This document shows positions 42,574 to 53,599 of a DNA stretch of 64,000 nt, in pieces (position 1 is the first letter of the stretch; each line of letters starts with the position of its first letter). A program made the translations under genes and the position numbers. Where the stretch lies: assembly GCF_013426205.1 (NCBI RefSeq), contig NC_089424.1:744001-808000 (forward strand), read 5' to 3'. Origin of the DNA: Metarhizium brunneum. Its lineage: Eukaryota; Ascomycota; Sordariomycetes; Hypocreales; Clavicipitaceae. The notes under the pieces were generated by a model, which did not search any database, was not told the DNA's origin, and was given only the letters and a program-made list of their open reading frames with translations.

Positions 42574-44499
42574 TACCTATGTAACACACAAGAACAGTCA
42601 ACTTGTTTTCACAGCATAATCGGTTATCTCATTTCATTCCCTACTAGTCATGTATTATGCGTAAAGAATAGATAGCATATAGCTGCACTATGCATCACGT
42701 ACCGAGAAAGGGACGTAGCACGCACGTGGAACCATACGTCTCTATGTGCTGGTGTGATGCTTTAATGATAATGCTAGCTGACGCATAACACTATATGTAC
42801 ATAACACTATATGTGCATAAATACGCTTTCTCTATGCGCGCGGAAACTTGGTCTGGCATGACTCGCGACCTGGCCCACCACTCAGCCTACAGTTACATGT
42901 ATATTTGTCAGTGTACCAATCAAAGACATGACAAGACTGAACGCCGCTCCTATTGGAGTGTGCATTCCACTTTTGCTATAGGTAGGAGCAAGTAGCGTAA
43001 CAGTATGCCCTCTGATTGGAAAGAAGGCCGAGTCTCGACGCTGGCGCCGGCGGGATAGGGACGGAAAGGAACATTGAAATTTAAGGACATCTGGAGCTAT
43101 TGTGTCGGAGCGAGGATAGGATCCCTAGCAGAATGTCGCCGCGAGCAAGGCACTTTTCGACGGCGGCTAATCCGGCTTCTTTTAGACTTTTTGGCCAATA
43201 CCAACGTTTTCTCACGTGTCCGCACCAGTATATGACCCAAGACGACACACCTCCACTCAATTGAGACCACAGTTGCCTTAAAGCAACCCTATATAGTTTA
43301 ATGCGCTTTAACAACAGCTAGTCAAGCTATATAGGCCTCCTATTCCTAGGGAGAGCCGTTACGCACTATGCATGATGTCGCGTTGCTGCGTTACCCACGC
43401 TGCCTCATATCTAAATAAACCTCCACGACGGTCAATCTAAAGCTACTGTTGTGACATAACGATAAATATATGCCAATACCTCTCTTGTTCGACTAGTCAC
43501 GCGAGATGAGACTTCATAGGCCATCACGGTTTATTCCGTGGCCTTTTACGCTCCTGATGTCAATTGTTGCGTCGTAACTTGGAGCGGCAACTCGAGCTTG
43601 ACCTCTGACGTTCCTCCACCAGCATCAGACCATATCAGGGTGCATAAACGAATGCCCAGCAGCTGCAGGGGGGATCAAGCTTTTGCGCCTGCAACTCCTC
43701 GTTTTTACACAAGGTGGATGAGTGCTTTACCTGCATATATACCCATGATGGTGGGCAGTACCTCATGTCATGGGACGATTATCATCACCCCTAGGCTTCA
43801 GCATTACTGTCTTGCCACCCTCGTAACCGAAATTATGCGACATAGGCATTAAGCTATGCAAGACCGCTTTGTTCTAGACGTGTGGATTGGTATTTCTTTC
43901 TAGAGTTGATATGAGAAAAGGATCGAGAAGATGAAACGGGATGCTTCCAGGATATTGTTAGAATGAGGCGCATTAAAGACTTTGATATCTATGACTCATG
44001 TCCCCTTGGAAAAAGTAGTTGCCGCTCGCCGGGAACACGATTGGAATATTCGATCCAGACCCTACGCTGCCTCACACCTTGTTTTCTACATGCAGAAACA
44101 TATGCTGCCATATGTATAGAATTAAAGAAGCGTAGTTTGTTACAGTAAACCCAAATTGTGTTGCTATTCATTATACATCTCTCTCTAGCCCGATATTGTC
44201 AGAGGAAGTCCCCCCACTGTTAATATGCTGAGCTGTCAGTGTTGTGCTGAAACTCTGGTGAGCGGCTCGCACCCAGAAGCTGGGCGAATGTTGCCGTGCG
44301 AACTTGGGCGCCAAGGCAACGTAGCAAAGGCTATATGCGAGGATTCCCACAGTCTATTGATAGGCTCTCTTGGAGCATGTCATCCAGAGCCCCCGCGGGC
44401 GTACTGGGTAAAGTGCGACTTACACGAATGGTAGTCGGGTTGGGTCATCTCAACTTCTACAGAGCCGTCAAGGAAATTGACAAGCAACTAGCACGCGTA
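42574..44499. other. Gene-poor interval
   Basis: Several short open frames on both strands show no domain, signal or splice pattern. No repeat was recognised. Confidence 0.4.
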
Positions 44500-45640
44500 G
44501 CCTATATATAACTGATATACGGCCCGGCTTCCTAGAAGCGGCTTCTTATAAGATAATAATAAGTTAAGTAATAATTAAGATAATACCTTGTATAATTAAT
44601 ATTATATTACAGCTTATTAGCTATAATTATTTTATAATAGCCTTAGTTATTACTATATAATTAAACTTTATATATATATATATTTCTAGTCTCCTACTGT
44701 CCTTGGCCTGGTACAGCCGAATACTGTTTTAGATTTTACGCTTGCACGATACTAGTATTATACGTGTAATTTTATTTGATTATAAAGCGAATCAACCAAA
44801 TATTAATATATATATATATTTTATAAGTACTTATTAATATTTATAATAATAATTTATAAATAATAATAATAAGATAATTAAGTATAATAAGCTATTAAAT
44901 AAGCTTAATAAGTAAGTTATTTATTGTAATTTTTAAAGGTTAAAATTAATAAAATTAAGTAAGTAATATAATTATTAATAAATTAAAAGCTTTTTATAAT
45001 AAAAAATACTTATTTTAAAGTTAAAAATTTTAATTCTAAGAAAATTAAAAAAATTATAAAAATATTTAGAATTTTAAAAAAAAAGCTTTTAAAAATATTA
45101 AATTAAAATATAATATTAAAAAAACTATTAAATTAGCTATAAAAAAAGCTATAAAAAAAGCTATAAAAAAAGCGAATAAAACTAATAAAGCTAAAATTAA
45201 AAAAGCTAAAAAGGCTAAAAAAGCTTATAAGGCTAAAGCTGCTAAGTAAATTTACATTAGTAGTTTTACCTCTTTTAGAGGGGTAATATAATATATTATA
45301 CTTTTTCTGGTTATAACCGCCGGTATATCTAGGGTACTAGGTATAAGCTATAAAGTTTTCTTATAATATTAGATAGGTTTAATTAATACCTTTTAAAAAG
45401 GGTAAAAAAAAAGTTATATATATATAATAGTATTTTTTAGTCTTATTCTTAAACGCGCTATACTATACTTAAACATATATAAAACTTATAAGCCTAATAT
45501 AATAATATAATATAATTAGCTATATAGGATAATCTAAGAATAAGCTTTATTTTAAAAGATTTAAAACGCGTTTTATAAAGTATAAGAAATATTAGGCGGG
45601 AATAAAGCCTGTTATAAGAGTAATTTAAATAGGGGTAAGT
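44500..45640. other. AT-rich block, likely RIP-decayed repeat
   Basis: Mostly A, T and few G/C, with TA-rich motifs. A stretch at about 45121-45248 retains a 12-bp tandem (GCTATAAAAAAA, three copies) followed by a frame made almost only of Lys and Ala (AKIKKAKKAKKAYKAKAAK). This looks like a coiled-coil or basic region of a transposon protein whose other codons decayed to A/T. The element type is not identifiable. Confidence 0.55.
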
Positions 45641-47641
45641 GTATAGTGGTAATTAGCTTAAAAGTCAGAACGGGCCCCGTTACGGTAGACGCTAATTTGA
45701 GTAGACACAAACTATTACAGGGCCAATTGAAGGTGCTGGTGGTAACGTAGTTGTGCCTTAAGGAGGACGGAAGAGAAAGCTATCTAGACTACAGCTTTAT
45801 AGTGCGCTAATAGTCTGTGCTCATGTAAATGTCTTAGACAAGTCGTGATAGTGCGCTGACAACCTAGTGGTCTCGGGGCGTTCTTGTAGCCACAGGTAGA
45901 GCGGTGCTAACAGCCCCATCGTTAAGTCCCTTCTGACCCAGGAACTACAAGAGTCTAGAGAACCGGTTCGTCCGGGGATCTCATTGCTGCTTCCAGTCTC
46001 TCTGCGAGGTGTCAAATGTTCAACCTCAGGAGCTGAAATTACGGCATATTATCCGGGACCCTTGTTCAAGCAATATTACAGGGAGCAGGAGACTAAAAGA
46101 GGGCAGTCCGTGCGTAATCCTTGCGAGGGGCTAATCGGTAGCCGGCGAGTCATGACCCTAGAAGAATACGAGCTTAGCAGCAAAGTAGAGGTCTGCGCTA
46201 CGACGTCAGTTGTGGCGCTCACATGCGCAGGTTGCTAAGGAAATCAACTCCTATTACTAAGCGTGACAAGGCTTATTGCCTCAGTCGACAACTCGGGGAA
46301 CTAAGTAGTATAACTAACATTTCGCAAGACTGTATAGTGAGGATTCTAACGAAAGTAGTAGGCTGGGTACACAAGGCTGAGGCGGAGAATGGCGTAACGG
46401 TCTTATAGTACAGTACACCTGGGTTGCATGTCCATATCTCAAATGGAGATAAGCTGATTCCGGTGCGGCCTAGAATTAGACCAAGTCTATTCTGTCACTT
46501 CTACGTAACCCCTCTTGTGATCCAAATAAACCTAGCGGTATCAAATAGGTTGTTAGGGATATAATAGCGCAAAGTTATAAAGATAGTCGTAATCTAAATA
46601 TAATTAAATAGAATGCTATTCTTATTCTTCCTTTAAAGAGTAAACTGCTAGATTCTTATATACTAACCTTTTATTCTATAACAGAGCGCTTCAAGCCACA
46701 ACTAGATACAATACAAGAACGAATTAAAGGCGTTTCTACCTTAGTAGATAGTATTCGGTAGATATTCGTCGCTACTGTAAGTTTTACGTGTCACGTGGTA
46801 GTATACAGTAAGACCGCTTGGGTTTGCAAAATAAATTTGTATTATTCTTACTATTAGGTTGTGTCTGCAATTCGTATATCAATAAAGAAGGCAAGAGAGC
46901 AAGAATAGCAAACTTGTAAGAAAAACGTAGCTAATAAAACGAGGCAACAACGAGAAGATAGCTCGTTATTAAGATTTCAGGCACGTACAATAAATATTAC
47001 CCTTTTAGCTTTTAACGGAAAGGGATTGGCTTGTGCAGCTAAGAGCAACACATATCATACGAAGTCAATATGCGAGAAAACCTATTATCTGACCTTGTCC
47101 TGGCATCACGCTTGCGAAAGCCTAGATTTCTGCGACAAGGATTAAACGGGAACCCCAGCTGCCCCATCAATCACCAAAACTTAAAACACACCCTAACCAC
47201 GGGCGAGCCTCTCCAACTCAGATAATCCACTGTGGGCCAATAATATTGAAATGCATGTCCGCGGGTGTGGGTTCTTTTAGGCTCGCGTGTAGCATGTTTC
47301 TGGTGAGTATGCATAGAATAGCGTCAAACTCCCGTTGAGGCTTGCAATGATAACTTAGCCAGCCAATTGATTACCCGGTTTGTGGAAAGTTGCCATGAAT
47401 AAAAGAGTGTGACATGCCTCCTTAAACAACGCATGGGGCATACTAGCTGTAGACGCCATGGCCTCAGGGACGAAGTACAGGCTTTTTATTTGTATAGCAC
47501 ATGTTAACATGTCCCACTCCGTCTCTCTATAAGAGAATCCAATAGCCACAAACCTGGGTTTGGTTATTTGCAGCCAGTTAACCCCAGTTCCCCGTTGTTA
47601 TTCATCTACTCCAGGCTTCTCGTTAAAGACATTTATTTACC
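45641..47641. other. Mixed decayed repeat and the upstream region of the spherulin-4 gene
   Basis: Medium-GC islands (45650-46450) alternate with AT-rich decay (46540-47000). Short open pieces (45984-46238, 46223-46408) look like fragments of a mobile-element protein but I could not place them. TATAAGA at about 47528 may be the TATA box of the gene at 47642. Confidence 0.4.
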
Positions 47642-49297
47642 ATGCGTTTCACTGCCAGCGTCGCTATTGCTCTCACAACTAGCCTGGCCGCGCTGGTCTC
47701 CTCAACTGGCATCATATTGCCGCTCTACCTCTATCCGTCTATTACCTGGAACGACGGCGCGGCCAACTGGTCGCCTGCGTTTAACGCTATCGCGGCTCAC
47801 CCAAGTCTTCCATGGCTGGCCGTGGTTAACGTTGCCACTGGCCCTGGCTCAACCTATATGCCTGGTAATAACGATGTCAACTACATTGCCGGTGTATCAA
47901 AGCTTAACTCCTTCCCAAACGTCAAGACGCTTGGCTATATCCGAACTGCCTACGCGAGTATCCCGATGGATGAAATTACTAAGAACATTACAACTTGGGC
48001 AAACTGGGCCTCATACTCGGCGTCTAATATCTCAATTCACGGCCTCTTTATTGACGAGTCAAGCAACTTGGCGTATATAACAAACGTTACTTCCTTCGCG
48101 CGTAAAGCTTTTAGCGGTAATATTACTATTTTCTGCCACTTTGGCGCAGCGGCCCCTGCTGATTTCTACAAGATATGCGACGCTGTCGGCTCCTTTGAGA
48201 GTTATGCGTCATATCTAAGCACGGCGACTATGAAAAATACTATTCCGGCTGGTTACGAAAAACAGGCTGGTATAATTATCCATGACTTTGTGGGCAAGAC
48301 CGCTGATGGGATCGCAGCGGACACCAACTCTTTGAACTCGTATATTCAAGGGATGGTTAAGGGCGGTCTTGGATGGCTTTACTTTTGCACGGGATATTTT
48401 AATAGCATGTCCACCGGCCCTGCTACAGTTGGGCAAGTTGCACAATACCTGGCTTCGGACACGCTTTTGGCTGTCGGCTCAACAGGCACTTCGACCCAGT
48501 GGACCGTCCCTCAATGTGCTCAAACCATGCGCTTCAATATTACTGGTGGTGCTGGCGGGCAGATCGGGTATCAAGGGGGTTACGGTGCATTAATATCTGG
48601 GTCTATTACAGTGTCTCCTGGGCAGACAATTTCCGCCGTTGCCGGTAGCGCTGGGGGTATAAACACGGCCGGAATAAGTGCATATGGGAACGGCGGAACC
48701 GCCTCCCAGGGAGGTGGTGGAGGCGGTGCCGCGTCTGCCTTGTATCTTGGTGGTATATTGGTCGCCGTCGCTGGAGGAGGTGGCGGCGGATCTATCACAG
48801 TTGGAACATATCCCAACAGTAAAGCATATCAGTCTGACAGTAACCGCGGCAGCGGCGAGACTCCAGGAGTGTCGCGGGTTATTACACCGACTGGAGCTAA
48901 CATGGCTAATTATTTCTCCAAGGCGGCCGGAGGAAGCCCGGGCTCGGCCAGCAGCCCTGGCGTCGGGGGGCAATACTACGGATATGCAACCACGGCTTAT
49001 GTTGGGAGACCTGGGAGTGGCACTGCTGGCGGAGCTGGCGTAGGCAATCCCCAAACGACTTCAAGCGGCGCTGGAGGTTCGGGTGGTGGCGGCGGAGGCT
49101 ATAAGGCCGGCGGTAGTGGGGCCTCGGTCTACTGGAATTACGGAGATGGCTGGTATGTCATTCCGGCGGGAGGCGGCGGCGGTTCTAGCTACGTGTCCGG
49201 CAGCGTTTCCGGCGTATCGCAAGGCATCGCTGGATCCTCCGGGGGAAGTGTTGTCGTGACTTATCGAACCCCTAGTGGCTCCGAATGTGTGCATTGA
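47642..49297 (+). CDS. Spherulin-4-like (GH135-type) domain fused to glycine-rich domain
   Basis: Single exon, 551 aa. Signal peptide MRFTASVAIALTTSLAALVS. Residues about 22-275 match the spherulation-specific family 4 pattern: LPLYLYPSITWNDGAANWSP near the start, then NVATGPG, LGYIRTAY, GLFIDESSN (Asp138-Glu139, the expected catalytic pair) and SFESYASYL (Glu186). The family includes the galactosaminogalactan-processing hydrolase Sph3 in Aspergillus; activity here is inferred. From about 288 the sequence switches to a glycine-rich fold-like region: WTVPQCAQTMRFNITGGAGG, ITVSPGQTISAVAG, GGGGGGAASALYLGG, then ILVAVAGGGGGG. This resembles the glycine-rich region found in ALK-type receptors and bacterial surface proteins. 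Normal GC and an intact frame contrast with decayed repeats on both sides. Confidence 0.84.
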   Translation: MRFTASVAIALTTSLAALVSSTGIILPLYLYPSITWNDGAANWSPAFNAIAAHPSLPWLAVVNVATGPGSTYMPGNNDVNYIAGVSKLNSFPNVKTLGYIRTAYASIPMDEITKNITTWANWASYSASNISIHGLFIDESSNLAYITNVTSFARKAFSGNITIFCHFGAAAPADFYKICDAVGSFESYASYLSTATMKNTIPAGYEKQAGIIIHDFVGKTADGIAADTNSLNSYIQGMVKGGLGWLYFCTGYFNSMSTGPATVGQVAQYLASDTLLAVGSTGTSTQWTVPQCAQTMRFNITGGAGGQIGYQGGYGALISGSITVSPGQTISAVAGSAGGINTAGISAYGNGGTASQGGGGGGAASALYLGGILVAVAGGGGGGSITVGTYPNSKAYQSDSNRGSGETPGVSRVITPTGANMANYFSKAAGGSPGSASSPGVGGQYYGYATTAYVGRPGSGTAGGAGVGNPQTTSSGAGGSGGGGGGYKAGGSGASVYWNYGDGWYVIPAGGGGGSSYVSGSVSGVSQGIAGSSGGSVVVTYRTPSGSECVH

Positions 49298-49859
49298 AAT
49301 ACTCTTAATGTCCCTTCCTACGGCTGTATTAAATTTCGGCCACAGACCTAACTAAACTTAGTCCTAATTTATTGTTGCTGAGTACTTGCACTACGTCTAC
49401 GTGTCAAGATAAACGAAGCGACTTGACTATATAAGGCAGACACTGCCAATAACGTCTGGTGCTCAGGTAATTTGCGCGGCAGCAATGCTGCTAGCGGAAC
49501 TTGGGATAGGCAGTAGTAAGCGCTAAAGGCGGAATTAATTAAAAGCGAAGCTTTTTTTACACTCCGACCCCCCTGCACGCGTACACGTAATCTGAATCTG
49601 CAAGAAAAATAGTTCCTGTCACGTGTTTTTAAGGTTTTTAATTAGCTATAATACTATCTTTTAGTTAGCTGTTTTTAGCTGCTTCTAATTAGCCGCTTCA
49701 GAAATATACTATCACATAATATTGCGGGCCCTACACGTTAATATTAATTCTTATACCACTTTTACTCTCCTTTTCTCTGCCTAATAAATTCTAAATATTG
49801 CTCAAAGTATACATTCTCGGATAGGCTTACCTACAGACTATTGCTATCTTTGTCGGCAA
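49298..49859. other. Gap, AT-rich toward the right
   Basis: 3' flank of the spherulin-4 gene then TA-rich decay from about 49600. Nothing else recognised. Confidence 0.4.
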
Positions 49860-52800
49860 ATGACGGCGCCGGGGGATTTACGTCGGCAAGCATGGCAAGA
49901 GCGTTTGCCGGAAGGGTCTGCCATTCGGTCTTTAGTTAAAACACCTGGAACTCTAGAGTGCCGAGAGTGCTTTCCTGCCAGCTTACACGCCACCTTATCT
50001 TTCTGCTCTGGCTGTTACAAGTCTCTCGTTGCGGGCAGCGTGCCAAGGGGCTGCTCTGTTAACAATCTTGCTATTAGGTGCCTTCATTGATATCCGCAAG
50101 AGCTTCGTGACTTGGGTCTAATACAGAAAAGACTTATTGCTCTGGTATAACCTTACGGTCAGGTAACAAAAATTAAGATATCCGTGGAGAGGAAAACTAA
50201 TCAAAACTATCAGAAGCTGAAGAAGGGGTCATATTACGGTTTTCCCCAACAACCTAGAAAGCCTTACAAGCACCGTCCTCTCAGCCCCTATCATCCAACA
50301 TAAGGAATCTCCACGTCTGCTTTATCCGGCCACGACAGCCGCTTCCACGGGATCTGAGCTTCTTGCTTCGCGTGCGGCCTCTCAGGATACAAAAGGCGCT
50401 TTTATGGCTTAAGGAGCATGACCCACTGTATCGTCAGATCGAGATAAGCACGCAGAAACTGGGACAATATAGAGATACCAGTGATGAGATACCTAGGGCT
50501 CTGCTAGCTGACATGGAGCAATGCGTGCCAAATGCCCAGGACGCGATCCAGACGGGGCACTATGTGCCGTCAGCAGAACGAGGAGAGTCAGATAGTCGAG
50601 ACATTCCAACTAGGGACATAATGGACCCCCTGTGGGCGACAGATAAGGCTGCAACGGGAAATGACCCGATTTGGGACACGGACAACGATATCGATCTGGA
50701 GGCTGATGCAGAGGTGCAGATTCGGGAAGAGATTGAGGAAATCACCTCATCTGGGATGATGCGAATGGACATTCCCCCCAAGGCGACGGCTTTTGAAAGG
50801 CTGGAGCACCTAGGCCGGGCAATACCTTCGGAGAGAGATTCGGAAGGGAGGGCCATCGACACAGCGGCCCAGCCGGAGCAGTTCATTACATTGGACGGGA
50901 ATCCGGAACCACTCATTGCCAACCGACGCGGGGACAAGTTTGAAGACACATTTACACCCGACTTTTCCCCAAAAGATCTTCCCGTGTCTCTTCCCCTGGG
51001 GGAAAGGAGGACCCGCGGAATCTAGAGGTCGATGGCGTGGCTGGAAGGAGCGAGATGAAATAACGAGACTTTACGTCGACAGCTTGGGCGCGCTTCTGCC
51101 CTCTCCGGTTTGGTTGAAGGTATGGGCCGCGCCGAGCATATCAGAGACACGCTCTAACCAGCTATAAACAGGAGCCCAGTTTGCAACGCATTCTATCTTT
51201 CCTTTTTTGGTCTTCGATATGGATCTCCGCTCGAAGAATCGTCAGATTAGCGGTGCACGGATTGCCGGATTTCCAAGTCGTTCTTCCTGAAGTTGGAGAA
51301 TATCATGTCTACTCTGACAATTAGTCGGCTTCAGGCAGCACAGAGGAATATAAAGAAACTCGAAGCACCACTGACAAGGATGTTGAGTTCCTGCTTTGAG
51401 AACTCAGTGCATTTGGCCACCGCCATCCTCTTTTGAACGAGAGCAGGATGCTCATACGGCGAAAGATCAAGTCGTTATGCCTGAAATATGGCATGCCAAG
51501 TATATGGTTCACAATTAACCCTAATAGCCTAAACGACCCAGTGAAGCTGCGGCTTGCAGCCGATTAAAAGTACTTTGCGGAAGACGCGGAGAAAATGCTA
51601 GAGAAAATACGGCAGGGATTCGGATATCACCATCTTAGAATCAGCGATCCTGTTAGTTCCGCCATCTTTTTCCACCGGGAGATTAAGGCGTTTCTTAAGC
51701 ATTACGTTCGAATGGGAGAGCCATCAGTGTTCGGCAAGGTGTCCAAGTACTACGCAACTATAGAAACTAATAAATGGGGAGCGTTATATCTTCACGGGCT
51801 GATGTGGCTCCACGGTAATACTTACCTGCCCACGTTGCTCGAGGATGCTTACAGGGAGGAAGAGGAAGAGTATCAGCGCAAGATTTATAAATGCATTGAC
51901 GACGTCTTTTACGAAGTAGGTGCAAAGTACGCCGGGGCACAATAACGTGTTTGTTAACTGATGATAGGACATCAATAAGGAGAGCGGCCGCCGCTGGCCG
52001 CGGTCCAAGTCACTGTATGCTTGTGTGTGGGATTTTATAAACGACAAGGAACTTCTAGGTCTTGAATTTAAAGAGCAAGCCAACTTTTGTGCCTGGCCGT
52101 GTCAATACCACACGTGCGTGAAGTATTCGTACAGTCAGGCGGCTGCCGAAGGGGAGACTCAAGGACGGAGGAAGAAAAGAGACTTATGCCGATTCCAGAT
52201 GTCTCTTAAATGCTACGCGGGCACTAAGATCACAAAGCGCGGGCTTGTGCATATTAAACGGTCCTATTCACGGATTAATCGATAGAATAAAGCCATGGCG
52301 ATCGGCTTGCGGAATAACTTCAATATTGCTTTCCTTAACGCACGCTCATAATAGTTATTAATAATTTATTATATCACGAATTACGTGACTAAATTAAGCA
52401 CGTAAACCTAGAAACGGTTGTTCTTGGGCGCCCGCGGGATGGAATTACTCGAAGGAAACGGGGACGCCGCAGATAGTACGGCGAACTCCACTGTAGCAGA
52501 TAGGCGGTAGTAAGTACGCAACAATCGCACTTAATAGTTCTTGAACTATTAGGCGAACAAGATATTTAGCGATCGAGAATTATTATTCGTGGAGGTTTGC
52601 TACTATCTACTAGGATTATAAATAGACTTTATAGATAACACAAAGTGGGAATTTATTAATCTCAACACCCTCTACTAGGCGGTTTTCCGCCACAGGCCGG
52701 CAATGCAGAAGCTTGCCAGTAATGAGATGCATTAGGGCCCTTTGCCGGAGTCAGTATTGTTCATAAACCTGGGGCTAAAGCTTTCGTAGTACGGTGCCTG

Positions 52801-53000
52801 TCCACATCACGGGGAGGCTCTCGTAGATTTGGGCTTTTGGGAGTACGTTTCCTTCGTATCTTTACGCCGAAGAGGCACAAGTATCCCCGCCAGGGCAACT
52901 CAGGCTTCGTTTAACACTCGGACTGAGTTTACTGAGAGGCGGGTGCAGGTACTTTGATACCCTGATAAACCGGCTACGCCGGTCATAACCGGATACCTTG
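49860..53000 (+). mobile_element. Decayed Helitron (Rep/helicase element)
   Basis: Fragments in several plus frames follow a Helitron open reading frame in order: an N-terminal SFCSGCYKSLVAGSVPRG block at about 49980; ALLWLKEHDPLYRQIEIS at about 50390; a long open stretch to about 51025; RMDIPPKATAFERLEHLG; the Rep region at 51490-51940 (YGMPS-like Asn-Pro-Asn, DPVSSAIFFHREIKAFLKHY, SVFGKVSKYYATIETNKWGA, YLHGLMWLHGN); then a zinc-rich linker at 52090-52280 and a NKAMAIGLRNNF-like start of the next block. Multiple frameshifts and stops. The Rep HxH motif reads YLH, having lost its first His. No ends (TC / CTRR hairpin) were located. Confidence 0.78.
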
Positions 53001-53599
53001 GGATAGACTTGGAAGAAGATATTGAATATCACGTTTAGAGGTAAGTAGAGTACTAGCGTGGAGGAAAAAAATCGGTTAATATAGCAATAGAAATACTGTA
53101 TTGCTACTAGCCCTATTCGTGCTGTGGGATAAGTTTATATATTACGTAAAACTCGTACTAAGTATTTAAAAGCAGATTAAACTAGCTTTAAGGCTAGCTA
53201 TCCAAGAACTTGTTAGATTAAGCACCTTAATAACTAAGTCTGCCGCGGATACGAGAAAATATACCTAGCTGTAGGTATATTGCTCTAAAGAAAACGATAA
53301 TATTAATACCCTAGAGGGGGAATTTAAATTATTATAGCGGGGAAGTTATCAGCTAGACCCAACGGTTATTTAAACTCTAATAGGAAATATCTTTTGGCGA
53401 TAAGCCACGGACGAACAGTTAATAATAAAGGGCAGCGCTATACTTGGTAAACTGCTCGGGGCTATTAACGCTAACCCGCCGCAGGAAAGTGATAACGGCA
53501 TTTTAGTGCTAGGTCTGCCGGGTCTTCCAGATTCCAATGTCGCGAGTAGCCGTATTATCGGCCAGAAGATAAGTTAAAGAGCTATCGCTGGCACTCAGG

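Noticed and set aside
42574..44499. Search for tRNA or rRNA genes and CRISPR arrays in gaps
   Set aside because: No cloverleaf-like box B, no rRNA-like conserved stretch and no regularly spaced direct repeats were recognised by eye; a dedicated scan would be decisive.
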